Of a DNA stretch of 64,000 bases, positions 46,101 through 58,810 are shown piece after piece; the stretch's first letter is position 1; each line of letters begins with the position of its first letter. The DNA comes from Cantharellus purpuraceus (Eukaryota; Basidiomycota; Agaricomycetes; Cantharellales; Hydnaceae). The DNA lies in NCBI GenBank assembly GCA_025174535.1, contig JALBUN010000023.1:2914001-2978000 (forward strand). The letters run 5' to 3'. The notes beneath the pieces are model-generated. The model saw nothing but the letters and a program-made list of their open reading frames with translations, was not told the DNA's origin and did not search any database. Made by a program: the position numbers and the translations under genes.

Positions 46101-46395
46101 ATCGTCCGCAGCGAGTCGCCTGCGGTCTCTCGGCAACACCGCACTCATGTCCGAAATGGTAGTGAACCTGAAGATCTTCGACCTATGGTGATTAGAATTT
46201 GTTGATTCTTTCATCATGAACTCGGCTTACTACCCTAATTCCATGTCATTCGTTCCCATACGGTCAATACGTAGGTACGGCTCGGTCCTAGACGGAAGGC
46301 AAATGAATAGGGCTCTTTCATAGCACTTGGCGCCATCATCATCCGTAGCGCACCGCCCGGAACTCCGGTTATGATTGGTTTCATCTAGTATGTGA

Positions 46396-46405
46396 TATAT
46401 ATATA
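46396..46405 (+). promoter_or_regulatory. TATA box of the small secreted protein gene
   Basis: TATATATATA, 116 bp before the ATG at 46521; the only strong TATA in this intergenic region. Confidence 0.6.
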
Positions 46406-46520
46406 CATAGCGCGCCACGATAATAACCTGTGCCCAAAGATAAAAGAGCTCGAGTGCGTATTCCAGAAAACTGCTCCTGCCTATCCAATCCCCCATCTTC
46501 CCCCCAAACCGACGAAAGCG

Positions 46521-46814
46521 ATGAAGCTACTCTACGTCCTTGCTGCCCTTCCCCTTCTCGCTATTGCCGCGCCCGCTCCCGTTCCGAGCGGCTATCCCTC
46601 AAAGCGCGCCATCGATCCTGTCTATGCCAAAAGGCAGCTCACTGTCGCAGAGCTCAAGCGACGTGCGGAGGACTCATCAGACGATCACGACCACCACCAT
46701 CACTACAAGCCCTCCGGATACATGGTTGCCCGGTGGGCTTTTTATCGTTATATGAGTCTGTATGAATGTTCTCTCATTTCCTGTTGTTATACCAGTGCAA
46801 CTCCGGCTGCATAA
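46521..46814 (+). CDS. Small secreted protein with Kex2-type processing sites
   Basis: 97 aa if unspliced. The N-terminus MKLLYVLAALPLLAIAAPAP is a clear signal peptide. It is followed by closely spaced dibasic sites (YPSKR, VYAKR, ELKRR) that a Kex2-like protease could cut, releasing peptides of about 9-10 residues, and by an acidic His-rich run (DDHDHHHH). The last part (after about residue 68) loses coding character, and an intron starting near 46720 (acceptor TACCAG at about 46796) is possible, so the true C-terminus is uncertain. The 5' part is convincing. I do not recognise the family; it resembles fungal Kex2-processed repeat proteins in layout only. No farnesylation motif is seen, so it is not a standard mating pheromone precursor. 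Confidence 0.6.
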   Translation: MKLLYVLAALPLLAIAAPAPVPSGYPSKRAIDPVYAKRQLTVAELKRRAEDSSDDHDHHHHYKPSGYMVARWAFYRYMSLYECSLISCCYTSATPAA

Positions 46815-47481
46815 GGCTTCGTTGCAATCGTGCTCAGTTTGCCCTCCACAAGTTGGGGCGCCTTATGTATGTCGGTCGGCTCCTTCCTTGTCTATTAATA
46901 ACTTACCAAACGTTGTATCCTCGAACAATTAGCTTCTTTCACTATACCCCATTAGACACTCGGGGGGTCGTATGCTTTTGACTTAATAGATGCAGTTGCA
47001 CAACCATGCTACCCTTCATTGAACCTTCATTCTGTTCGAGTTTGACTTGTATGCAGTCGTTCCCAAGCTCGCCATTCTTTTTGAAAACCTTTCTTGTCCA
47101 AGTGAGTGTGCTTGCTGCAAGAAAACCGCCCCTAGCGTGTCAAAGTACAAGTGTTGCGAGCCGGAAAGGTAGGAAGGACGGCAGCACGGAATAGAACAAT
47201 ATAAAACATTGGAAAGGGATGTGGCCTTGTCAGAAGACAAATGCCTCAGATTAGAGAGGCTCGCCGGGATATAACATGCACAAAATGGGAGCATCACCAA
47301 CACCTCGAGCTAAAATACCCTGTCTTCCACTGTGAGAAATATTGAAGAAAAGAACTAAGCGTATGGTGGGTGTAGGATTGAGGTGAACGAGGCTCGGGGG
47401 CAGGAATATGAAAGAATGCAGAGATGGTCATGGGCGTCGCGATCGTATAAGGGCTCAACGGAGAAAGTATGTCATGAATGT

Positions 47482-48291
47482 TTAGAGTATAACACATTTG
47501 CGTGTCTTCTTCACAACAGGTGGTTCCAACGCGGCGACAATGGCCTGCTCCCCAATCAGGTCGTGATATCCTACTCATATGCGGTAGAAACTCACCTCGT
47601 CAAATACGTTCTTGAGACCTTTCTGCGTCAGTGCTGAGCACTCTACGTACTTCACGGCACCTAACTCCCGTGCTAGCCTCTCCCCCGCCTCGCTTGTCAC
47701 GGGCCTCTGTTTCTGTCTTTGAAGTTTCTCCATCACCTGCGGATCATCCCTCAGATCGACCTGGGTCCCCACTATGAGACACGGCACTCCTGGGCAGTGA
47801 TGGTGCACTTCTGGGAACCACTTCTCTTTTACATTCTCAAACGAAGCGGGCGACGTCACGCTGAAGCACACCAGGAACACGTCAGTTTGTGGGTACGATA
47901 AGGGTCGCAAGCGATCGTAATCCTCCTGCCCTGTAAAACGCACGCTTTGCTAAGTGGTGGAAAAGAAACGCAAAAGTATAAATAGACCCGCACCGGCAGT
48001 ATCGAACAGACCGAGTGTGTACGGGTCATCACCGATCATGACAGTTACTGCATAGTTGTCGAAGACCTGCAATGAAGGTACATGAGTACGCGTCGTCCCA
48101 CGTAATAGTCTGGACTAACGGTTGGAACATATTCGCTCGGGAATTTGTTTGTAGTATACGAGATTAGGAGACAAGTCTTTACGTTACGCATGGATGGCAT
48201 GGACGGTCAGAAACCAGTAACAATAGACAATGGCGCCACACACCTTGCCAACTGCTCCGTCGCCGACCACAACGCATTTGATTGTCTGCAT
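47482..48291 (-). CDS. cdc42: Rho-family GTPase Cdc42
   Basis: Small GTPase that sets cell polarity and actin organisation; prenylated and membrane-bound. Five exons on minus: 48244-48291, 48120-48176, 47994-48066, 47596-47930, 47482-47544, giving 191 aa, the exact family length. P-loop GDGAVGK|T is split by the first intron. Switch I (EYVPTVFDNY), switch II ([13 protein letters not shown]), GTQVDLRD and the CAAX box CVIL are all intact. The C-terminal exon encodes [20 protein letters not shown] with the basic stretch before the CAAX. CVIL predicts geranylgeranylation. About 670 bp separate it from the secreted-protein ORF; that spacer (46815-47481) has no gene I can support. Confidence 0.97.
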
Positions 48292-49719
48292 GACTATGCT
48301 GCTCTTAAGTCAAAGAAGAGAGCGGCTAAAAACGATAAAAGACAGTGAATAAGATGCCACGCGACAAGAGATGCCGACGATGACGGATAGGAAACGCAGC
48401 ACGCCATTCGGGAGCGACACAATGCATTGATGCCATGGTGCAAGTCACAAAGACAGATCTGGGATGATTAGCATATGATCACTCACAAAGATATACGAGG
48501 TCAAGGGTGAGGGTGCTGAAACACAGGATAGGTGCGGAGGCGATTGTGGCTGCTGTATGGAAAGAGGAGTGATATAAAAATTGACGGTGCACACGCGGTT
48601 TTCGGGCTGACGAGAGATGAGTCTGGTGGGAAAGGTGGTGCAGCAGAAAGGGAGAGCAGCGGGTGGGAAGACTCACAAAGAGGAGAGGATCTAGAAAGAC
48701 AACCAATGAGCACAGAGCGTTGTATTTGGGAGGGTATCGGTCACGGTTGTGCGCGGCCGTCAATTGCAACAGCGTCTGTATCAACTCAACCTATCACTTC
48801 AAACCCCGCTCGGGTCTCCTCTTGTCTCCAACCTCCCTTGCCTCAACATTCCTTTCACCATCTACGTATGCATCTCGACGTCTTGGACGTTATATTGTCT
48901 CTCTGTTTCTCTGAGCACATGGTCTTTACTGTCCTTCCCTTCCTTGACGTGATCACAGGACTTGACTCTGTCTCTTCAAAACTGTGCGCCAAGCACTCAG
49001 GGCCTCTATTTCAAGGGATTCCGTCTCCCAGAACACCAGGCACGCTAGTAGTCATACCCAATAATTGACAAGTGCGACACCATCCGAACCATATATGAGC
49101 GCTGGGCTTCAACACTTAATAGCACCAAAACAGATACGGCCTCGCTAAACGAGATCCCTGTGTGAGACAGAAGAGGGGAATATTACAAGAAGTGCCAAAG
49201 ATATTGGCAATACATAAGAGAGGATGCTTTCGAACTTGACGGATTTGGACCTTGATGGAAGCAAAGCCATTTTGCCCGGCGTCTGTACTATCGGGAAATG
49301 ATATCAAACATATGGCCAAATCACATCAACAGTGGAGTACAGCTGACAGAGATGGGGTCTGCGATGAGAGAAGGTGTGCGCAAAGCTGGCACTGGATGTA
49401 TGATTGCAGCCGAGTTCAATCAATTCCATTGTCAAGGCCAAGGTGTGGTCGTTGTCAAGGAGATGGTTGGAGATGAAGCACAAGTAAATTTCCTGTGTCT
49501 TGTATACAAGCAATGTCATGACTATGGAGCTCTATGCAAAGTCTGCATTCTGTCGGAGTAAATTGCTCCAACTATTAAGGTTGGTCCCAACTTGATCAGC
49601 TTGACTTCCTGCCTTCTCAATAATATGTCAGTATCTCCCACTTTATGCCTGCCACTTGCGTGTCCTTGATACCTAATCAACCCTATCCCATGAACCATCA
49701 GCGGTGGTGGTTGTAATAA
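48292..49719. other. Intergenic region upstream of cdc42
   Basis: Likely holds the divergent promoters of cdc42 and the methyltransferase gene. ORFs at 48532-49068 and 49252-49561 lack recognisable motifs and consistent splice signals; I see no gene with confidence. Confidence 0.5.
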
Positions 49720-50739
49720 ATGTGCGACGCTGGAAGTGCGACGGTGGTGTCGAACGCTCAGGACAGTAAGTCAAAGTTACAATGCAAGAATCAGTGATAT
49801 AAACATGTTGATCCTTGAAAGGCTCACAGTCGTCTGCGCAAACTCGACGGCAGGTCGTGTCGGCAGTCGCAGGTGCAATCCGGAGTGCTGTCGCTTTGGA
49901 CGACGAATCGACCCTCGTGATGGACTACGCGTGTGGAACAGGTAATGCATCCTTACACATACGCTTGTTCCCCACTTGCATTCTTTCTTTCTTGCTACCA
50001 TGACATAAAAATATTGAACTTCGTGGCATATCTCACTTGTACGCACGTCACTCACGCTAACCATCTGAAGGCTGCCTATCCCAGAAGCTTGCTCCATATG
50101 CTAAATGCATTATAGGTATAGACATTGATCCAGCGGCTGTAGAACTTTACAATACGAAGGTCGCCAACCAAGGAATTTCTTCCGAAGGTCAGTTGGCACG
50201 GGAAATCTGGTGCCTGAATTTGATCCTTTGTGTTGCATTGTCATTCGTATGTAGAAATGCGAGCCATATGCATCGATCTCCATGAACACTTTGGAGAACT
50301 GAATGGCCAACCATTCGACGTCATAGTTGTGAGCCATTCTCTTTTACAATCCATTGATCCAATGACGAGCATGTCCAAAACCTTTGTGTATGAGCAGTGC
50401 TCCCAGGCTTATCATCATTTTCCGTCTATCGCTGAGACCACTCGTCTTCTTGCATCTCTACTGAAGCCTCAAACAGGTATTCTTCTGGTCTCAGATCTGC
50501 TCAAGGGTCCACACGCACACAAATTCCGCCGTCCTTGCACCCATACTCATAATGACCATCACCAGGTGGTGCACAGAGGGGGACTCACAGAAAGTGAGAT
50601 ACGAGTCTCTTTCGAACAAGCTGGTCTTGTCGACATTAATTTTGAGATTGTCCACAAAATGCGGAGGGACGAGAGGGACGTGGAAATATTTCTCGCACAG
50701 GGCATCAGACCCGCAGACAAGACTATAAATAAAGAATAA
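49720..50739 (+). CDS. Class I SAM-dependent methyltransferase, substrate unknown
   Basis: Four exons, 49720-49765, 49822-49941, 50071-50187, 50255-50739, give 255 aa. The Rossmann-like SAM site is clear: motif I VMDYACGTG, interrupted by an intron before CLSQKLAPYAK, motif II GIDIDPAAVELYN, and MRAICIDL. Motif-like FDVIVVSHS and AYHHF follow, and a C-terminal GILLVSDLLKG plus a sheet-rich tail. The family methylates small molecules or proteins; nothing in the sequence tells which. The N-terminus before motif I is short (about 40 residues). The start ATG at 49720 is the only in-frame one after an upstream stop. Convergent with rev1, with 32 bp between the two stop codons. Confidence 0.85.
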
Positions 50740-50771
50740 ATGAAGCAGGATAGAAACCTCGAGCCTTTCAG

Positions 50772-53700
50772 TTATTTCACGGACAGACTACCACCGTATC
50801 TCTTCCTCACAACACTGTCCATCCTCTTCTTGACCTCCCAAAATGCGTTCCACCAAGCTTGACCTGCCCCACGTATTCTATCATTCGTAGCTCCATCATC
50901 TGGCTTTGGCACCCGCTCCATATTGGACCACCGCTGCCGTAATAAGATCCTCCACCATTTTAAAGCACTCACGCCCTTCTCCGCTCCCACATCCGTCTCG
51001 ACACACCGCTCTAAAAACTTCCCAAAATACTCCACATCACCCTGTCGCGGCCCGTCCTCCTCAAATCCTTGCACCCACTGGCTCAGGACTGCCTGAATGT
51101 CTTCCATCTCAGTCACTCTCAGCTCCTTGCTCTTTCTTCTCCCTCGCTGCTTAAGCCCCGGCAGCTCAAGAGCTTTTGCATAGATCTCGAGCCGCTGACC
51201 TCTTATTCCGACTGATGGGGACCGCCGAGCCCGCCAGCGGTGGAGAATTCGCTCTTGCTTCGCTTGCGTGCTCATACTAGCCCGTAATGCCATTCCCGTG
51301 CCAACATTCGCCGCTCTAAGAGCGGCGAGCTGCTCTCGCTGAAGCTCCATCGGCAATTCGTTCCACACCTCTGCATCAATATTGAGGAGCTTTAATTCCG
51401 CAGGCCCCACCTTGAGAGCGTTGGGAACAGCTCTTTTTGAAAATAAGGGGTGCATCCTCTTGGTTGGGCTGACCGAAGGCCGCGATTTAGGAGCGAGCTG
51501 GCGCGTTATGCGAGCGATGTTAGCAGCCGGTTGCTTTCCTTGGTTTGTCATGGAAGATAGCTTGTTTACGGTCGTGGGGATCGCATCTGGAAGGCGAGAT
51601 GGACCTGCCACAGCCTGTCCTGAGTTTGTTCTTTTGTAGTCAAGCTCAAGCTCAGCTAGAATATCCGCAGGCAATGCTTCCAAGAAGGAAGGGTCTACCT
51701 GTGAGAAGGAGGTTAGAGCATGCTCAGTAGAATCAGGTTTCAGGTGCCGATTTTCACTTGACGAAACCGATTGGTCATCCACTCTGTCGTCTTGCGATGG
51801 AGGTTCTACAATGACGACAGGGTGAAGGGGCTCTGCTCTTCGTGGTGCGGTCGGAGGTTCCTTTGTGTCATCACCAGTCTTTTTGAATGGTAAAGTGGAC
51901 TGTCCTGCCGTGACTAGTGCATTAGCGACGTCGAGAACCTTCTCTAGCTTTTGAACATGGATGCCAATCCCTCGAAGTTCTTTGGGATCAAATTGCATTC
52001 CCTTCAGCAATCTCCAGGCGCAGTCTCCGATGATATTGCTATCTGCTGTCGCTCGACCCCCCAATCCTGCAATCGGGGCCGTTTTGTTCGTGATATCACA
52101 AATACCGTGTCCAAGGAACTGGTCGAAGGGGTAAACCTGGTCCACAACTAAGAACAGATGAACTCACCTTTGGAGCTTCCACGGGAGCCTTTGGGTTTCG
52201 TGTCATGACTTTAAGAGTCAGAGTGTGTCCACACATTCCAACTTTAACCAAGCGATCAGCGACCTCTGTGGCTACGCCCCGGATAAATCCCTTCGCTTCT
52301 TCGTCGTTTTCGAAACGGATCCCATACTAGTATAAATTTCGTATACCTTAGAATAATATGAACCACGAGCTTGACTGTACATACATTTATCTCACAGGAC
52401 ACCGACTTCCTTACACGGTCTGATTCTATTTTCGTGTCGTCGATACCTCGGATGGCCTTCCAAAGAGCCTCTCCTGTCTTCTTTCCCAAAGCGTTACAAA
52501 GGGCTCCCATTGGCTGTTTCGCCAGTTCTCCAAGCGTGGTAACCCCAAATTTGGCCTTGACCTTGCTTCGAGTGGACCATCCAAAACCTCGCAGATCCTC
52601 GATATCAAGTGGCGCGAGAATATTGGACACTTCGTCTAGGTGGATGTGATAGGAACCTGCTGGCTTTGCACGACGAGTTGCCACCCGTGCAAGTAAAATA
52701 TTGTGAGAGATTCCAATGCTCACTTGTGCCAATGAGTCAGTCTTCTTTGGTATGCACACCAACTCTCACCTTCGCAGCCTGTGACATTTCTCACCTTTGT
52801 CCGAATGGTTTCTGCAAGTTCACTGGCAAACCCTGGATGTTCCGTGCAATCTGCGTTAGATGATGCTGCACGCCGTCTAGCGTTCTCAACTGTGCTTGAA
52901 ACGTCCAAGAGTGCCTCATCAACTGAAACTGCTTCCAGATCGTCAGCGTAAGACATCAGAATCGTGTAGAACTGGAACGAAAGGCGTTTGTATCTGTCGA
53001 CGGTAAGGTGAAACCCACTTGGAGGTGAAGCATAACCTACTGTTCAAATTCGTATGGTATCGTGTACAACTCAGAACAGAGCTTTTTGGCTTGACCAAGA
53101 CTAGATAACGTTGTTCAGAAACAGCATGAGCACCTCAGATGAAGGCACACCTCATTCCATTCTTTATACCAAATTTTCTGGCCTCGTAACTTGAACTGGC
53201 TATTTCGCTTGTGCTTGCCACACCTCCTTGCCCTCCTTGCGAATGACAAACAACCACAGGTTTTCCCTTCAGATGGGGCCTATCCACGAGTCCAGCGGAA
53301 ACGAAGAAGGAATCAAAATCGCAATGCATGATTGTTTGCCTGTCCAGTATCACTGCTTTCTCTTTCTTGGGAGACACCGGCTTGAAAAATTGGATGCCAC
53401 TCATGCTTGTTCCTCCGGAAACGTCTACTGCAACGTCGCCGAGTTCTTCTATCTTTTCCCCATTCTCAACACGTTCTGCCGCCCTCGCAACTAGTTCTTG
53501 TAGTTCTGCCTTCCATGTAGAAAGGTGATGAAGCCTTGAGTGGCGATAGAATCCTTCCATAAATCCAGGGGCGACTGCAGTGTTTTCTGCTCGCCATTGA
53601 GGATCTTCCATCTTGCGTTTCGCATATGGGTTAGAGCTATGAGCAGCATATGACGGAATGCGCGAGGCCTCTTCTTTGGTGGCAAGATCGGTGACGTACA

Positions 53701-54766
53701 AGGCCCGAATATTTGAAGATGGCTTTGAAAATTCTGTAGTCGTTGGGGGCGCTACTTGTCCGTCGGCAAGTTTGGAGTTTGCGACGGGACTAGATCTCCC
53801 TTTGTCTGTCATGCTCTCCATTGTTATGGTTTGACTGGCCATGACCTTCCCCTGCAGTTCATCTGGTCGGGACCCTGTGCCTATCATAAACTCCCTCCAA
53901 TAGAGCAAAGTCCCTGCTTTAATAGACTCGACAAGCCATTCCGGCCTCACCACTTTCATATGCTTGAACTCCAGTATTTTGGATGGAGTGAGGTATGACG
54001 CAATAATGTGTGTCCTGAAGCAGCTTTTAGTCTGAGCGGTCAAGTAAGCATAATGCAGACATACACCATTTTCTTTCGATCGAGGTAAGGGTGGAAAACA
54101 CCGCCATGTTGTACAATGAGTTTGCGTAATTCTTGAACAGAAGGGTTGGTTTTGCCATTAATCTGATAGAGGAAGGAAAAGGTTGATGGAGAGACGTGAG
54201 CTATGAAGTTTGCGTACATATAACGCGAGACCTTGAAACAGAATGCTCTTTTTCCCATTATTGACATCCTCGATTTCGGAATTTTGTATGCTCAATTTTG
54301 CGCGTTTGCGATACATGTACTTGCCATATCCATCGAATTTCGATGGGCCATAAATAATAGAGTCATCAGTATAAGAGGTGTCGGCCTGGCTGTCAGGAGC
54401 GTTGATATTATGCATAAAAGACGGGCCTGGTTCCTCTGGGCTGATAGAACGCTTGCGTTTTCGAGACTCAACGTATTGTGTGATATGTTTCGGGGTCAGG
54501 TTATTGGGCAACGTTGCCTCAGACTGAGATTTGCGGTCCACTGGCAGATCTCCCGGCAGTGCTGATTTAGACAACGCGGCCAAAAACGCAGAATCCTCAG
54601 TTCCAAATAGATCTGAAGACGAAGACAGCTCTTTCAGCGCTGGTTGTGGTGTTTCTTCATTGGGTATGTTCACTCTCCTGAGAGTTTCCAAGAATTCTGA
54701 ATTATCATTGCCAAATAGGCCGGAAGAAGAAGAGCCTAGTTCTCGAGGTTTCGAACTAGGGGTCAT
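50772..54766 (-). CDS. rev1: Translesion DNA polymerase Rev1 (deoxycytidyl transferase)
   Basis: Y-family polymerase that inserts dCMP opposite damaged bases and scaffolds polymerase zeta in the nucleus. Eight exons on minus: 54218-54766, 54065-54162, 53151-54014, 53041-53100, 52770-52993, 52385-52722, 52168-52326, 50772-52118; 1212 aa, all junctions in phase. A disordered Ser-rich N-terminus is followed by a BRCT domain (residues about 183-270, HGGVFHPYLDRK..THIIASYLT). The polymerase domain has the catalytic MHCDFDSFFVS and SVDEALLDV, GVASTSEIA and CEVSIGISHN. The C-terminal part has two ubiquitin-binding motifs (FLEALPADILAEL; VWNELPMELQREQL) and the Rev1 C-terminal domain (EDIQAVLSQWV to the end). 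No damage to key residues was seen. Confidence 0.94.
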
Positions 54767-55655
54767 GATGCATGAGTCCTAGCAGATCGAGGTTGAGAAT
54801 ATAGGTTTGGACTTCGAAGTATTATTAAGTTCGATTAGATAACCGGTCGTAACCAAGTATGTAGTTCGAGATCAAAAGATTATTACATGTATCTACGTCT
54901 TATCTACCTATATAAGTGAGACGGTCACAGTCTCACTTTAATCTCAATGAGATCAGTTGTTATATTGGAGTTTGAGTATTAGGTTCAGTACTCCGTTGAG
55001 TCCGGGTTCCTTACAGGATCCGCTGGAAAAATGTGCATCTAGGTGGTTCATCAGCTTTTCCCAGTGCATTCCTAAGTTTCAAAAGCGTTTATCAATATAA
55101 CTTGATATTATCGAAGCTGACATGTTCATGCAATGTTTTATCAGACATGAATTTAATTCACTGTTTTTGTTGTCCCAGGAGTCATTTAGTGATTTTGGTC
55201 AATTACCTGAAGCCTGATAGTATCTTAATCAAATGTGTCTGTCATGTTTGTCCTTCTGCATGCGACTTTCAATTCATTCCCGTGCCCACTCCTGCTACGG
55301 CGACGATATCAGCTACAATATTCAACAACGATATCCCTTTTATGTCATAGTCTGTTCTGTTCAGACCATGCAGGGAGCATATGACGTGGCCGTAATTCAC
55401 AATGACTGCCACACTCTGCTTAAGCCTGACGATAAAAATGACCACTCCCGTGTCTTTTTCTCGCTGCCAGTGATGTGTCCATTTCAGGTGTCTATTTCAG
55501 CTTTCAAAATCCACCCCCGCCCCCTGTCCTGTTACAGCTATAGTGGTAACAACACCCACATTATGCGACTTTATGCTAATGGCATCTATCCCCTTATTCT
55601 GCATGTTAATTTGGTGATGCTGCGCGGACAATGGCGTCTCACCTATGCTGTCTGT
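54767..55655. other. Spacer between rev1 and the MFS gene, with a possible solo LTR
   Basis: 54795-55014 looks LTR-like: AT-rich, a TATA box (CCTATATAAG near 54908), short direct repeats of GTCTCACTT and TGAGATCAG type, and a TTCCTTACA end, but there is no second copy and no clear target duplication. The rest (55015-55655) has overlapping open frames without recognisable domains. Confidence 0.35.
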
Positions 55656-58257
55656 CTACTCTGATACAATTGGCTTCATTTCGAAGATGCCGGACCGGTC
55701 ATAAGCAGTAAGGCTCGAGGAAGCCACCGTGTTTAAACTCGGCTGTGAATTCCACGGCGGAGTGCCATTTGCGAATCTCGGGACTGTTCTATGGCCTTCA
55801 GGTCCTTCAGACTGCGTCTTGTGCAGCAGCGCAAGCGCCTCCTGCGCATAGTGTGAAGATGCACGAAGTTGCTTTCCGTATCGAATGAAAATAAAGGGGA
55901 TAGGAATTAGTGCAAAGGATAAGAATCCGAACAGCGAAACTGCAGATATGATCATGTGACATATGAAAACGTTGATCATGCTGAATGGCTTGTTGTTCAC
56001 TCACTTCCCCTGGGGATATACGGATTAATGGATTATCTGCGGTAAAGGTGTAAAGAGACTCACCATTTCGTGCCTAGCCGTGCAATGATGCTATGAGCCG
56101 CTATAGGGAATATGCTCCCAACTATAGATCGTGCAAAGACGTTTGTCACCCCTGCACTTGCTGTGTATAGGGTATACACGTTAGCAAGACTGAGTATAGT
56201 AAGGGTATTGCGAAGTATTTAGTTTACTAACAGAGACGCACTATGTGACGAATGTGAAGAATATCACGATGTTCGCAAAGCCGAAAACAATTCCGGACAG
56301 TGCTGGTGCTATCCAATGAATTTCGGGACCACTCGTCCTGAAACCATAATTCAAGCTCGGTCCAGACAGTGGTGACAATCATCGACTAACCATGCTAACC
56401 AGAAGGAAGAGATGGGGAGACAAAGGCTGGGGATGTCATTGAACTACTCATGGAAAGGGGAAAAAAGGTAATACGACATACCAAGCAGCCAAGGCAAGCT
56501 TTAACCTAGATTCTGGAGACTCAAGGTCACTCACGTCTCCAAACTGTCGTGGCAGTTTCATGGTTTGGAAATACCGCACGAGGGGAACGTAAGGTACGAC
56601 AGCAATTAACATGCCGACTGCAATTGGAATAAAAGGGAGACCAGCTAATTCAGCAGGAATCCCATGCTACAGTGCATAGTGACAATGTCAGAGCCGCATA
56701 TTGAAGAAATGGAGGAGAAGGTACTTGTTCGACGAAAATGACAGGGTATGCCTCGAAAGAAAAGCTGGAATACATTGGATGGACTGCAACTCATACACAC
56801 TGTTTACTCACTAGAGTATTCCATATGACAATGAAGTCCAAACGGCTGCACCAATAACGATGGGTTCCCTTATAAACATGTCTGTCAAATTTCATGAGAA
56901 CACTGCTCAGGCATGATGGAAAAACTTGATAACCCATCGGCCGTATTAGATTTATCCTCATGAGCTGAGCCGTGGTTTTGCGATGAAGTTCATGATTTGC
57001 CCAGGCATTCGGATGTCCTGCTTTGCGCATTCGCTTGGCCCTCGCAGCCAAAATGGTAGGTCCATGCGTCTCTCGCAGCAAGAATATAAGTGGGTAGACG
57101 GCAATTGCCAAGAAGAATTGAACGCGAAGTGTCCAAAGACTGCGGGAAATCAAGAACACGATTGTTTTCAGTTACTACCTCAGTAGCGCTCATTGACTTA
57201 CTCATTTGGAAGGCGTGCTGAAATGAAGGACCCAATGACGGGACCCACAACCGGCCCACAAAACGCAGACAGGATGCTTTCAATGACAACAATTGGCATT
57301 GGCATTTGCGATAGTGAAATGACGTACAAGTAATTTGCAGCTTGTGATGGTATAATTAGCATTTATGACTGGCAATTTGGTTTGTTGTGCGTACCAACAG
57401 CTTGCCCCTGCAAATCAACTCCGCCGTATAGGCTTTGGAATACAAAATGAACACCTCTATGCTATTCTAGGCACCGAAATGAAAACGGGACTCACTCGGC
57501 ATTGATTGCTTGTCCGCTGTTATGGGATTATTAGTCAAGCAATATGCGACTATATGAAAAGCGACAGACTTATTTAATGGTGCGGCTGCAGTAGCTCCTG
57601 CAAAAAATCGGAACAAAATGATGACCACAATATTATCAACCCATGCACTAGGTGCCAAGGCAACTGTGTACGATCAAGTTCGTGAATACCACACCAGCAA
57701 GTAATAAAGACATACTGATGTAAAGTGGCCAAGCAACTAAATAAGGCCGTTTGCGACCATACATTTCCCCCAATGGACCTATATCACACTGAGATAAGCA
57801 ATCAACGGTTGAACACAGGACTTACCCCCTAGACTAAACTGATTAAAAAACAAACAACAATCAAATAGAAACAATGAGTACATATCAGAGGACCAATTGC
57901 AAAACCCAAAACGTATAATGATAATCCTAAACTGGCTATGTTGGCATTGACACCATATATTTGACGAATCTGTGGTTCAGCAGGAGCCTAGAGAAACAAG
58001 TCAGGAAAACATGACATTTGCCACAAGAAACGCCTATCACATATAAGCTTGAACCAATCACACTATAAACATGTTAGAATGGGTTTGAGTATGCATATAG
58101 TTATGCGGTACAGCACTTGCCTAACGAACACGAGAATACAGATCATTGAAACATTGAGGCGTTTGACGTTCCGGCTCCAGTTTTTAGGGTTATCGGTATC
58201 GGTAAGAGAAAAGGTAACAATCTCCCCACGAGTCTTTGCATGCTCAACGTCGGTCAT
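55656..58257 (-). CDS. MFS transporter, DHA1-type
   Basis: Plasma-membrane proton antiporter related to fungal Tpo1/Flr1 drug and polyamine exporters; substrate unknown. The start at 58257 gives MTDVEHAKTRG with DNPKNWS, the usual N-terminal mark of this family. Identified exons include 58121-58257, 58041-58062 (22 nt), and 57882-57987 (APAEPQIRQIYG, LGLSLYVLGFAIGPL), then PLGEMYGRKRPY, GPVVGPVIGSFI, RVQFFLAIAVYPLIFLLRET, FSFEAYPVIFVEQ, GLPFIPIAVGML, IPIPFIFIRYGKQLR and the stop at 55656. The first intron has a GC donor (AG|GCAAGT). Splicing near 57780-57880 and around 57360-57550 (membrane span 5) is unclear and could hide damage. Twelve spans fit overall. Confidence 0.8.
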
Positions 58258-58810
58258 GTTATGAGAGGAAGGGTACTGAGGTATGTACAGCCCGCATCCC
58301 TGTCGTCATATATACCAGAATCTGATGTCTCAGCTGAGGTCGGTAGACAGACCAAGTTTGACACAGCATCCGACCGGTCTTCTGAGATTTGCCACGAGTA
58401 GCTGAGGCAGGCATGGGATGCCTTGAACGATGATTAGTTGATTGCCTTCTGACCGAGTCAGTACTTACGAACCTAACGACTTCGGGCTAAGGGGACACCA
58501 ATTTGCTATTTGTTGTTGAAAGCAAGGGTCAAGGCGAGGAGGGCTGACAACTACCGGCCATTCACTGTGGCTGCTACCTGTTTCCAAAAGACCGCTTGAC
58601 AAGAATGAATTCAGTTCAGGTACCCGAGCATGGTAACAAGGGATAGTAGGATAAGATAGCAGCCTGCCACATGCTTATGCCAGGGTGGCCCGTTGTTGTA
58701 AACAGGGCTTCCTACACCGCCAAGGGTAAGTTGCTACCATACGTTGACGCGTCGTTGGGGTCACGTGTCACGTCCACCCCGGGACATATGAAGTAGCTGA
58801 ATAAAACAGC
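58258..58810. other. Upstream region of the MFS gene
   Basis: No gene seen. Probable promoter of the MFS gene on the minus strand, then sequence leading into the decayed ORF at 58811. Confidence 0.5.

Noticed and set aside
55233..55664. Plus-strand ORF of 143 aa overlapping the end of the MFS gene
   Set aside because: Cysteine- and histidine-rich but with no recognisable pattern; overlaps the MFS stop on the other strand.
57826..57838. A 13-nt exon in the MFS gene
   Set aside because: Including it brings a stop into frame; a single longer intron joins GPLI to PLGEMYGRK cleanly.
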